Shown here: piece after piece, positions 6,398-12,368 of the stretch
Numbering within the stretch: position 1 is the stretch's first letter
How the letters are laid out: each line of letters opens with the position of its first letter
Source of the DNA: Alphaproteobacteria bacterium
GTDB taxonomy: Bacteria > Pseudomonadota > Alphaproteobacteria > Sphingomonadales > Sphingomonadaceae
Reading direction: 5' to 3'
Assembly: GCA_005882415.1 (NCBI GenBank)
Contig: VBAE01000234.1
Location: 1-12,368 of the forward strand
Length of the DNA: 12,368 nucleotides
Program-made: the position numbers and the translations under genes
The notes under the pieces: generated by a model
The model's input: only the letters and a program-made list of their open reading frames with translations
Told to the model about the DNA's origin: nothing
The model's database searches: none

Positions 6398-7044
6398 AAG
6401 CGGCTCCCGCTCGAGCCGCCGCGATCGCCCTTGTCCTCGGCCTTGCCGCCTGCGGGACGGGCGGGGGCGAGGATCAGCAGAATCTCGCCAACGAGGCCCA
6501 GCCGCAGACGGTCGACGTCCCCCAGACCGTGACCGCGGTGGCGCCGGGGACGACTCCGATGGCGCAGCGGGTCGCGGTGCTCGGGCTCCTCAACAAGCGC
6601 AATGGCATCTCGCGCGACATCCAGCTCAAACCGGGCCAGGCGATCCGGGTCGGCGACGTCGTCGTTCGCCTCCGCGCCTGCGAGACCAGCGCGCCGTGGG
6701 AGGTGCAGAAACTCACCGGCGCCTTCGTCCAGCTCGACGTGCGCAATCCGCAGGGGCGGTTCCAGCGGGTCTTCTCCGGCTGGCTCTACAAGGAATCGCC
6801 GTCGCTCAACGTCGTCGAGCACCCGATCTACGACGTCTGGCCCAAGAGCTGCGCGATGACGCACCCGGATGCCGGCGAATCGACGGTCCGCGCCGGATCG
6901 GCCGCGAGCAGCCGGTCGAGCGCTCCGAATTCCGGGCCCTCGGCGCCGCGCGCAGCCGCGCCCGCCGCACCGGCGCCTGCTGCCGCACCGCCGCCGGCCC
7001 CGGAGACGGCGGGCGACAATGCCGCGGCCAATAACGACAGATAG
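6394..7044 (+). CDS. DUF2155-family lipoprotein
   Basis: This 216-residue protein has a signal peptide ending in a lipobox (LGLAAC, Cys20), so lipidation and periplasmic membrane anchoring are predicted. The conserved DUF2155 part covers about residues 58-155: LLNKRNGISRDIQLKPGQ, VVVRLRACE, and a C-terminal block with GWLYKESPSLNVVEHPIYDVWPKSC. The two conserved cysteines (about C96 and C153) could form a disulphide. Residues 160-216 are a Ser/Pro/Ala-rich tail. It begins with an ATGA overlap at the end of the NDUFA12 gene. The 3' part is antisense to aat over 217 bp, an overlap confined to the low-complexity tails and the very end of the core. The biochemical role of DUF2155 is not known; a link to respiration is suggested only by gene neighbourhood. 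Confidence 0.88.
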   Translation: MKAAPARAAAIALVLGLAACGTGGGEDQQNLANEAQPQTVDVPQTVTAVAPGTTPMAQRVAVLGLLNKRNGISRDIQLKPGQAIRVGDVVVRLRACETSAPWEVQKLTGAFVQLDVRNPQGRFQRVFSGWLYKESPSLNVVEHPIYDVWPKSCAMTHPDAGESTVRAGSAASSRSSAPNSGPSAPRAAAPAAPAPAAAPPPAPETAGDNAAANNDR

Positions 7045-7574
7045 ACGTCCTGGCCGATCTCGACCGCGCCCATGCTGGCGAGGTGGGGGGTCATGAACTG
7101 GCAGTCGAGCAGCCGATAGCCGCCGACCTTTAGGCGCGCGACCAGCCAGGCGAGGGCGACCTTGGAGGCGTCGCGGCGGAGCGAGAACATGCTCTCGCCG
7201 AAGAAGGCGGCGCCGAGATTAACCCCGTACAATCCGCCGACCAGCTCGCCCTCCTGCCAGCATTCGACCGAATGGGCATGGCCGCGGCTGTGGAGGAGGG
7301 CGTAGCTCTCCTCGATCTCGGCGTTGATCCAGGTCTCGTCGCGGTCGGCGCAGCGGCGGACGACCTCGCTGAAGGCGGTGTCGCAGGTCATGTCGAAGAC
7401 GCCGGCGCGGATCGTCTTCTTCAGCGAGCGGGACAGCTTGAACCCGTCCAGCGGCAGGATCGCCCGCCGCCGCGGCTCGACCCAGAATACCTCCTCGGCG
7501 TCGCGGCTGTCCGACATCGGGAAGACGCCGACCGAGTAGGCTCGAAGCAGCAGGTCGGGATCGATGGCCGCCAT
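6828..7574 (-). CDS. aat: Leucyl/phenylalanyl-tRNA-protein transferase
   Basis: Aat adds Leu or Phe from aminoacyl-tRNA to N-terminal Arg/Lys of proteins, marking them for ClpS/ClpAP. From the ATG at 7574 the protein has 248 residues. Diagnostic stretches are LLLRAYSVGVFPM (8-20), EVFWVEPRRRAILP (28-41), TWINAEIEESYALLHSRGHAHSVE (81-104), GELVGGLYGV, FFGESMFS and LLDCQFMTPHLASMGAVEI (155-173). This start fits the short alphaproteobacterial N-terminus. A 37-codon upstream extension to 7685 would be translated from an intergenic repeat and is rejected. Residues of about 187-248 are a Gly/Ala-rich tail not recognised in the family, lying antisense to the DUF2155 gene. A clear ribosome-binding site was not seen. 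Confidence 0.93.
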   Translation of the reverse strand: MAAIDPDLLLRAYSVGVFPMSDSRDAEEVFWVEPRRRAILPLDGFKLSRSLKKTIRAGVFDMTCDTAFSEVVRRCADRDETWINAEIEESYALLHSRGHAHSVECWQEGELVGGLYGVNLGAAFFGESMFSLRRDASKVALAWLVARLKVGGYRLLDCQFMTPHLASMGAVEIGQDVYLSLLAAALSPAVSGAGGGAAAGAGAAGAAARGAEGPEFGALDRLLAADPARTVDSPASGCVIAQLLGQTS

Positions 7575-7616
7575 GTTTGCGGATTGTAGCGCGGCGAGGG
7601 CGAGGTCAATGACCGT

Positions 7617-7712
7617 CGTCACTCCGGGCTTGACCCGGAGTCCATGAACACAGGTCGACGCGAGCTGGACTCGAACCGTGTTCATGGATGCCGGATCAAG
7701 TCCGGCATGACG
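7617..7712. repeat. Two-armed inverted intergenic repeat (CCGG-ACTTGA-CCGG type)
   Basis: The arms at 7617-7651 and 7678-7712 are inverted copies of a 35-nt unit, matching at 29 positions and separated by 26 nt. Each arm is itself a perfect hairpin: ACTCCGGG-cttga-CCCGGAGT on the left and, read inverted, ATGCCGGA-cttga-TCCGGCAT on the right. The unit has the look of the short palindromic repeats scattered between genes in sphingomonads. The element separates arsC from aat, both on the minus strand, and may end or stabilise the transcript. Confidence 0.8.
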
Positions 7713-7729
7713 GTTCTAGTACCGGTGCC

Positions 7730-8065
7730 TCACAATATCTCCCGCACCCTGTCCTGGGGGCGGCAGAGGCGGACGCCTTTTTCGGTTTCGACGAGGGGGC
7801 GCTCGATCAGGATGGGGTTGGCGACCATGGCGTCCAGGACGGCTTCGTCGTCCGCGTTCATCAGGGCGGCGGCGTCGCCTTCCTTGCCGCGAAGGCCGTC
7901 GCGGGGGCTGATCCCGGCGCGGCGGTAGAGGCGCTCGAGTTCTTCGCGCGACGGCGGGTTCTTGACGTACTCGACGATGGTGACGTCGGCGCCCTCCTGC
8001 TCGAGAATCTCCAGCGTCTTGCGGGACGTGCCGCATTTGGGGTTGTGGTAGATGGTCGCTTTCAT
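7730..8065 (-). CDS. arsC: ArsC-family (glutaredoxin-dependent) arsenate reductase-like protein
   Basis: This 111-residue thioredoxin-fold protein matches the ArsC family. It has YHNPKCGTSRKTLEIL with catalytic Cys11, and arginines equivalent to those that bind arsenate in E. coli ArsC (Arg59 in GLRGKE, Arg89 in NPILIERPLV, Arg102 in LCRP). ArsC reduces arsenate to arsenite using glutaredoxin and glutathione. It is about 30 residues shorter than E. coli ArsC, lacking only the C-terminal tail, which is common in short alphaproteobacterial forms. It starts 9 bp after the DDAH-like gene, with a GGGG-type ribosome-binding site. No arsR, arsB or acr3 is nearby, so a general redox role is possible. 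The symbol denotes the family, not proven function. Confidence 0.85.
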   Translation of the reverse strand: MKATIYHNPKCGTSRKTLEILEQEGADVTIVEYVKNPPSREELERLYRRAGISPRDGLRGKEGDAAALMNADDEAVLDAMVANPILIERPLVETEKGVRLCRPQDRVREIL

Positions 8066-8074
8066 GGCTGCCCC

Positions 8075-8806
8075 TTAGCCGCGCCCGCCGCCGGCGGCAA
8101 ACCAGCGCAGCGACATGCAGCTGAGACTCGCGTCGATCTTGGCGATCTCGTCGACCCGGAGCGGCACGAGGTCGAAGCCTGCCTTCGCGAGCATGTCGGC
8201 GGTGCGCTCATGGCCGGCGGCGATGAACAGGGGGTGGTTGATGCGCAGGGCATTGGCCGCGCCCTCGTCGCCTTCGGGGACGGTGAGGATGCGCATGCCG
8301 TCGAAGAAGCCGGAGTGGGCGAGGGCGGGGGTGGCGAGGATCGTATCTTCGTCGATCAGGCTCGACGCGGATTTGAGGTGGAGGACCCCGGCAGGGGTTT
8401 CGACCACCCGCGCCTCGCGGCCGATCGAGGCCAAGAGCCGGGCGAGGGCTTCGGCGCCGGTGCGGTCGGTTCGGGCGGAGAGGCCGATAAAGACGGTACG
8501 GGGCGTCACCAGAGCGAGATGCTGGGCCTCGCCCTGGCGGGTGGGGGCGGAGGCGCGGAGCAGGATCGCGGCTTCGGTGAAGACCAAAGCCGGGTCCTCG
8601 ACGAAGACCGAATCGGGAAAGGCGTCGAGCGCCGGCAGGCGGACGAGCTCGACCCCGGCCGCCGCCAGCGCCTCGGCATAGGCATGATGCTCTGCGAGGA
8701 CGATCTTGAAGGCGGGCGGCTCGCCGTCCTCGCGGGCGCTGAGGCCGGAGGAGACGCTCGGCGCCGGGTCGCGGAGGATCGCTCGGTTGAACTGGTAGAC
8801 GGTCAT
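8075..8806 (-). CDS. Dimethylarginine dimethylaminohydrolase family protein, apparently lacking an internal segment
   Basis: This 243-residue protein belongs to the amidinotransferase/DDAH superfamily, which hydrolyses methylated arginines or related guanidines. Substrate-binding FPDSVFVEDP (63-72), GLSARTDRTGA (108-118), the catalytic His in VLHLKSA (His143) and the catalytic Cys in DASLSCMSLRW (Cys230) are present. Compared from memory with Pseudomonas aeruginosa DDAH, the spacing from His to Cys is identical (87). The spacing from the VED motif to His is about 24 shorter. The missing part, around residues 94-106, should hold the catalytic Glu and a GGD/AGD motif. The reading frame is uninterrupted. 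The start is supported by a GAGG site; the stop of the upstream hydrolase is 11 bp away. Activity is therefore doubtful, and other guanidine substrates are possible. Confidence 0.85.
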   Translation of the reverse strand: MTVYQFNRAILRDPAPSVSSGLSAREDGEPPAFKIVLAEHHAYAEALAAAGVELVRLPALDAFPDSVFVEDPALVFTEAAILLRASAPTRQGEAQHLALVTPRTVFIGLSARTDRTGAEALARLLASIGREARVVETPAGVLHLKSASSLIDEDTILATPALAHSGFFDGMRILTVPEGDEGAANALRINHPLFIAAGHERTADMLAKAGFDLVPLRVDEIAKIDASLSCMSLRWFAAGGGRG

Positions 8807-8817
8807 TCTCGGGTTCC

Positions 8818-9846
8818 TCAGTGCGCCGTTCCGGCCCTTGCCTCGCGGGCGCTGGCGGAGTCGAGCCAGCCGCCGTCGCTGAGCCAGTCGGCGAGGCGGT
8901 CGGGCCAGTGGAGGACGGAGATGAGGCCGGTTTCGTCGAGATTGAAGGCGTGGCCGGCGCCCGCGTACATGTGGAGCTCGGCCGGAACGCCCGCCTTGCG
9001 GAGCTGCTCGTACAGCTCGACGGTGGGGGCGGCGCAGCATTCGTCGAGCGATCCGGCGGCGAGGAAGGCGGGCGGAGCGCCGGCGACGGCCTTGCCGGGG
9101 ATTCCGAGCGGGCCGGGGAAGATCAGGATCTGGAAATCGGGGCGGTCGCTCTGCCGGTCGACGGGGTCGCGCGACGGAGTGCGGCTGGCGACCGCGGCGA
9201 GCGGGTCCTGGGGCGGCGGGTTGTCGGCGATGAGGGCGACGAGCTCGCCGCCGGCCGAGAAGCCCATTGCGCCGACCCGGTGCGGGTCGATGGCGTATTC
9301 GGCGGCGTGGGCGCGGATCCATTGGATCGCGCGGCGGACGTCGCCGGCGGCGGTGCCCTCGATCGAGTAAGTGGAGCCCGGCTCGCGTGCGAGGCGGTAT
9401 TTGAGGGCGAAGACGGTGATGCCGAAGCGGTTGAGCGCCGGGGCGACCTTGACCCCCTCGGCGTCCCAGACAAGCCGCTCATGGCCGCCGCCGGGGATGA
9501 CCAGGATCGCGGCACCGTTTGCGTGGCGCGGGTCGGGGCGGAACACTGTCACCGAAGGATTGTGGATGTTGCCGACCCAATATTCCTTGGCAACTTCCGC
9601 TTCGCCGCGGCGGCTTTCCGACCCCGGTGCGCCGGCCGTCCAGAGCGGGAAAGTCGCGGACTTCGTCTCGCGATATTGAGCCGCGGCGGGCGCCGCCGAG
9701 AAGGCTATCAGCGCGGCGATCAGGAGCGAAAGGTTCGGCGGAAGGTGTGGAAGGTTAGGCTTGCAAGAGAAGGAAAAAATCCCCTTCCCACGGCGCTCCC
9801 TGCCGGTTGCGGATCGGCTCGATTCGAGGCGTGCGGTGCGAGTCAT
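8818..9846 (-). CDS. Secreted alpha/beta hydrolase (esterase/deacetylase-like)
   Basis: About 342 residues from the ATG at 9846; the frame also continues to an ATG at 9897. A hydrophobic stretch ending in SAAPAAAQ looks like a signal peptide, but it begins about 38 residues after the start, so the true start is uncertain. The fold shows the oxyanion element IPGGGH (about 118-123), the nucleophile elbow GFSAGGE (Ser197), a likely acid in AGSLDE (Asp268) and the catalytic His in GAGHAFN (His299). These match the BD-FAE/acetyl-xylan-esterase-like lineage of hydrolases, which often deacylate sugars. The substrate is unknown. It is the first gene of a compact minus-strand group with the DDAH-like and ArsC-like genes. 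Confidence 0.85.
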   Translation of the reverse strand: MTRTARLESSRSATGRERRGKGIFSFSCKPNLPHLPPNLSLLIAALIAFSAAPAAAQYRETKSATFPLWTAGAPGSESRRGEAEVAKEYWVGNIHNPSVTVFRPDPRHANGAAILVIPGGGHERLVWDAEGVKVAPALNRFGITVFALKYRLAREPGSTYSIEGTAAGDVRRAIQWIRAHAAEYAIDPHRVGAMGFSAGGELVALIADNPPPQDPLAAVASRTPSRDPVDRQSDRPDFQILIFPGPLGIPGKAVAGAPPAFLAAGSLDECCAAPTVELYEQLRKAGVPAELHMYAGAGHAFNLDETGLISVLHWPDRLADWLSDGGWLDSASAREARAGTAH

Positions 9847-9909
9847 GGGCTTAAAGTGACAGCAAGGCGGGGGTGTAGGAAAGTTGAAAATCGCCACGCG
9901 CGCCGCGCG

Positions 9910-11856
9910 TCACCAGCCGCCTCCGCCGCCGCCTCCGCCGCCCCCTCCCGAGGAGCCTCCGCCGCCCGAGCCGCTGCTCGATCCGGGTGCGGTGGAGGCG
10001 CTGGCGATGCTGCTGGTGAGGGCGCTGCCCATGGAGGAGGCGAAGCGGCCGGGATCGCTCCAGACGTTCTGGTTGCCGACATACCAGCCCATATTCTGCT
10101 GCTGGCCGGGATCGGCGGACGCGGCGGCGAGGACGCCTTCGAAACGCGACGCCCAGCGATTCTCGACCCCGAGCGCGATCGCGTGGGGGAGGTATCGCTC
10201 GAACAATTCGGGGGTCTTTTCGGGCGGGTGGAGCGTCTCCAGGCGGTTCTCCTCGGTGACCGAGAGATATTTTTCGAAGCCGGCGATCTCGTCCATCAGC
10301 TTGCGGCCCTCCTTGGTCGGTGCCGCCATCCAGCTGAAGGCGGAGAGGGCCAGCGGTAGAGCGAGCAGAGGCGCGAACATCTTCAAAACGCTCATCGCGT
10401 CGCCGGCGTCCGCCGACACGATGACCGTCGTGAAGAGCATGAACAGGGCGCCGGCGGCGAAGCCGAGGCCGATCAGTCCGACCAGCCAGGAGCCGCCGGA
10501 GCGGGCGAGGCGGGAGCGGGTGCCCGCGACCAGCGCGCCCGCGACGAGGGCGAGGCCGAGCGCCGGAGCGCCCCAGGCGCCGTCGGCGGCGAAGGGATCG
10601 GTCAGAGCGATGACCAGCCCGACGAGCAGCATCGCGCCGCCGACGAGGAGGAGGCCCGCCCAGGCCCAGCCCTTGTTCAAGTGGAAGGTCTTGTCGAGAT
10701 AGGCGTTCTGAAGCCCCTCCTTGAGCGCGGCCTGGGCGAGCGCGAAGGTTGTGTGATGCTCGTTCTCCATCTTGATCGAGTCGCCGCCCGAGAAGAGCTT
10801 GCGGAGCATGTCGCGCTCGGGCGGGGCCATGTCGGCGCCGTCCCCGGTCTTGTCGATCCGGGTCTTGCCGCGGGAGAAGAAGCCGCCTTTCTCCTCGACC
10901 AGGCGCAACTTGCCATGGACTCCGCTGTCGACGATCGCGGCGGCGAAGGCGCGATTGTCGTAGCCCATCCGCCGCACGTAGCGCAGCGCCGCCGCGGACA
11001 TGTTCTCGGGCGGCGAGAAGAGCGGGACGACGGTGCCTGGGAGCGGACCCCGGCCGGCCTTGCGCCATGCGTGGAAATAGAAGCCGCAAAGGGCGAGGAG
11101 GGCGAGGCCGGCGGCCCAAAGGGGGCCGTTTTTAGCCAGCCATTGCTGCGCGGCGGTGGGCGGTATTGGCGCGTCGACCACGCCTTTCGGCCAGGCGACG
11201 GCGACGGTGAGGCCCTGGTAGCTGTCGAGCGGGGCCGTGGTGCGGAAGAGGATGTCGCCCGGGCGCTCCTCGACCACGGCGGCGTCATGCTCGGTCGAGC
11301 CTTGCGATCCGGTATAGACTGCGCGCTTGCCGAAGGCTGCGGCGGCGGGGAGCCGGATCCGTGCTTCGGCCATGTCGATCGGCACCCGCCAGCCGGTGCC
11401 GGTCGCGTTCCAGTAGAGCTCGTCATAATCGCCGAAGAAGCCGAGCTGGTGGCTGGTGCGGTAGCGGATCGTGTAGCTGTGCTCGCCGTTGGTCAGCAGC
11501 GTGTCGGCACTGCCGATCTTGAGCCGGACTCCATTGTCCATCGACTCGCTTCTGTATGGCTCCTCATGGCCGTCGCGCTCCACAGAGGCGACATCGAAGC
11601 CGACGCGGATCGTCCGCCCGTCGCGTTCGTAGCGCGTGGGGAATTCGCGAAGCAGGCCGTGCCGGAAGACATCGCCTGCGGAGCGTATGCGGATCGTCTC
11701 GGCGACGTCGAGGTCGCCGTCCTTGCGCACAGTGACGTCGCTCAGGAAGGAGAGGATGCGCTCGTCCTGGCCGCTCTGGGCATACGCCGGCGGGGCGAGG
11801 AGGAGGGCGGCGAGTGCGCCGAGGAGCAGCGCCGCCAGCCTCCCGACGCGGGTCAT
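9910..11856 (-). CDS. DUF2207 family membrane protein
   Basis: This 648-residue protein has a signal peptide (cleavage likely after AYA, about residue 26). An extracytoplasmic beta-rich DUF2207 domain follows (about 27-225; ISxL-type start ILSFLSDVTVRKDGDLDVAETI). A membrane span lies at about 245-264, then a cytoplasmic segment, then four further hydrophobic spans at about 397-418, 429-446, 457-480 and 492-511. The signature YLPHAIALGVENRWASRFEG (about 555-574) and a terminal glycine run ending in Trp are hallmarks of the family. Its ATG overlaps the lemA stop (ATGA). LemA-DUF2207 pairs are widespread, and an envelope-related role is suspected but unproven. The Gly-rich tail is encoded by repetitive GCC/CCG-rich DNA on the plus strand (9910-9972), which could be prone to slippage. 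Confidence 0.92.
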   Translation of the reverse strand: MTRVGRLAALLLGALAALLLAPPAYAQSGQDERILSFLSDVTVRKDGDLDVAETIRIRSAGDVFRHGLLREFPTRYERDGRTIRVGFDVASVERDGHEEPYRSESMDNGVRLKIGSADTLLTNGEHSYTIRYRTSHQLGFFGDYDELYWNATGTGWRVPIDMAEARIRLPAAAAFGKRAVYTGSQGSTEHDAAVVEERPGDILFRTTAPLDSYQGLTVAVAWPKGVVDAPIPPTAAQQWLAKNGPLWAAGLALLALCGFYFHAWRKAGRGPLPGTVVPLFSPPENMSAAALRYVRRMGYDNRAFAAAIVDSGVHGKLRLVEEKGGFFSRGKTRIDKTGDGADMAPPERDMLRKLFSGGDSIKMENEHHTTFALAQAALKEGLQNAYLDKTFHLNKGWAWAGLLLVGGAMLLVGLVIALTDPFAADGAWGAPALGLALVAGALVAGTRSRLARSGGSWLVGLIGLGFAAGALFMLFTTVIVSADAGDAMSVLKMFAPLLALPLALSAFSWMAAPTKEGRKLMDEIAGFEKYLSVTEENRLETLHPPEKTPELFERYLPHAIALGVENRWASRFEGVLAAASADPGQQQNMGWYVGNQNVWSDPGRFASSMGSALTSSIASASTAPGSSSGSGGGGSSGGGGGGGGGGGW

Positions 11857-12368
11857 GCTCCGGCGCCGAACTTCACGACCGGCGCCGTCTGGATCGAGGC
11901 GTCTTGGTCCTCATAATATTCGGCCTCGGTGAAGCCCGCCGGGCGCGCGATCAGCACGTTGGGGAAGGACTGGATGCCGGTGTTGAGGTCGCGCGCCGTC
12001 GCATTGTAATAGCGCCGGGCGCCCTGCAATTGCTCTTCGATCTGGCTTAGCTCGCCCTGGAGCTGGCGGAAATTGGCATCGGCCTTGAGGTTCGGATAGG
12101 CCTCCGCGACCGCCATCAGCCGGCCGAGCATCCCCGTCATCGCCGCATCCGCCTGAGCGGTCGCGGCGACTCCGCCGGCCCCGGTCGCTGCGCCGCGCAT
12201 CTCGGTCACCTGGGTGAGCACCTCGCGCTCGTGTGTGGCATAGCCCTCGACCGTGCTGACGAGGTTGGGAATGAGGTCGGCGCGCCGGCGGAGCTGCACC
12301 GTGATGCCGCTGAAGCCCTCCTTGACCAGCGCCCTGAGGCGCACCAGCCGGTTGTAGATGGCCACCAG
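11853..12368 (-). CDS. lemA: LemA family protein (N-terminus beyond the right edge)
   Basis: The last 172 codons of a LemA protein are present and the frame is open through the window edge. The diagnostic YNRLVRLRALVKEGFSGITVQLRRRADLIPNLVSTVEGYATHE is seen near the right edge, followed by the long helical section and the C-terminal FRQLQGELSQIEEQLQGARRYYNATARDLNTGI...FP block. LemA proteins carry one N-terminal membrane anchor, here outside the window, and a helical bundle domain. The in-frame GTG at 12365 is internal, not a start. The stop overlaps the DUF2207 start by ATGA, so the pair is translationally coupled and may form one membrane complex. Confidence 0.94.
   Translation of the reverse strand: MVAIYNRLVRLRALVKEGFSGITVQLRRRADLIPNLVSTVEGYATHEREVLTQVTEMRGAATGAGGVAATAQADAAMTGMLGRLMAVAEAYPNLKADANFRQLQGELSQIEEQLQGARRYYNATARDLNTGIQSFPNVLIARPAGFTEAEYYEDQDASIQTAPVVKFGAGA

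Noticed and set aside
7575..7685. A 37-codon N-terminal extension of aat
   Set aside because: It would be translated from the intergenic repeat arm, and family similarity begins at the ATG at 7574.
7730..8065. Part of an arsenic resistance operon
   Set aside because: No arsR, arsB, acr3 or arsH-like gene lies in the neighbourhood, so only family membership is claimed.
8075..8806. A frameshift as the cause of the missing DDAH segment
   Set aside because: The frame and motifs are continuous on both sides and the His-Cys spacing is normal, so an in-frame loss of about 72 bp fits better than a frameshift.
7688..9370. Long plus-strand open frame of 560 codons across arsC, the DDAH-like gene and the hydrolase
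   Set aside because: It is antisense to three well-supported genes, shows no domain motif and has the composition typical of a complementary-strand shadow in GC-rich DNA.
9910..9972. The GCC/CCG-rich tract as a CRISPR or regulatory repeat
   Set aside because: It is the coding sequence of the DUF2207 glycine-rich tail, which is a known feature of that family.
8821..10359. Plus-strand open frame of 512 codons
   Set aside because: It is the complement of the hydrolase and the DUF2207 gene, with no recognisable domain.

Overview
This GC-rich window (12,368 bp) looks chromosomal and comes from an alphaproteobacterium, most probably a sphingomonad. The evidence is the gene set: an NDUFA12-type complex I subunit coupled to a DUF2155 lipoprotein, a cold-shock protein with two CSD domains, a tRNA-Trp/secE/nusG block, recX, aat, and a LemA-DUF2207 pair. 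The placement rests on gene content and sequence style only; no database search was possible.

Layout, left to right. (1) Positions 1-1426 hold an accessory-looking minus-strand operon of two P-loop ATPases. The genes overlap by an ATGA junction, the second gene is cut by the window edge, and a 38-bp nearly perfect AT-rich palindrome lies 15 bp before the first start codon. (2) Positions 1490-2810 are the housekeeping minus-strand block tRNA-Trp(CCA) - secE - nusG. It ends in a stem-loop element and an intrinsic terminator, and a hairpin-rich spacer separates the tRNA from secE. (3) Positions 2863-4593 encode a stand-alone fatty acyl-AMP ligase (minus). (4) Plus-strand genes run from 4743 to 7044: recX, a double cold-shock-domain protein, the NDUFA12 homologue and a DUF2155 lipoprotein. 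(5) aat (minus) converges on the lipoprotein gene and overlaps it by 217 bp through both low-complexity C-terminal tails. (6) A two-armed intergenic repeat (7617-7712) is followed by a tight minus-strand group: secreted alpha/beta hydrolase - dimethylarginine dimethylaminohydrolase (DDAH) family protein - ArsC-type reductase. (7) A DUF2207 membrane protein is translationally coupled to LemA, which runs off the right edge.

How the genes fit together. secE and nusG serve protein export and transcription elongation. The NDUFA12 homologue belongs with respiratory complex I. recX tunes RecA, aat feeds the N-degron pathway, and LemA/DUF2207 form an envelope membrane pair. The best candidates for something undescribed are the ATPase pair with its palindrome, and the DDAH-like protein, which appears to lack a segment of about 24 residues containing a catalytic glutamate. 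I see no CRISPR array, no complete insertion sequence, no phage genes and no clear replication origin.
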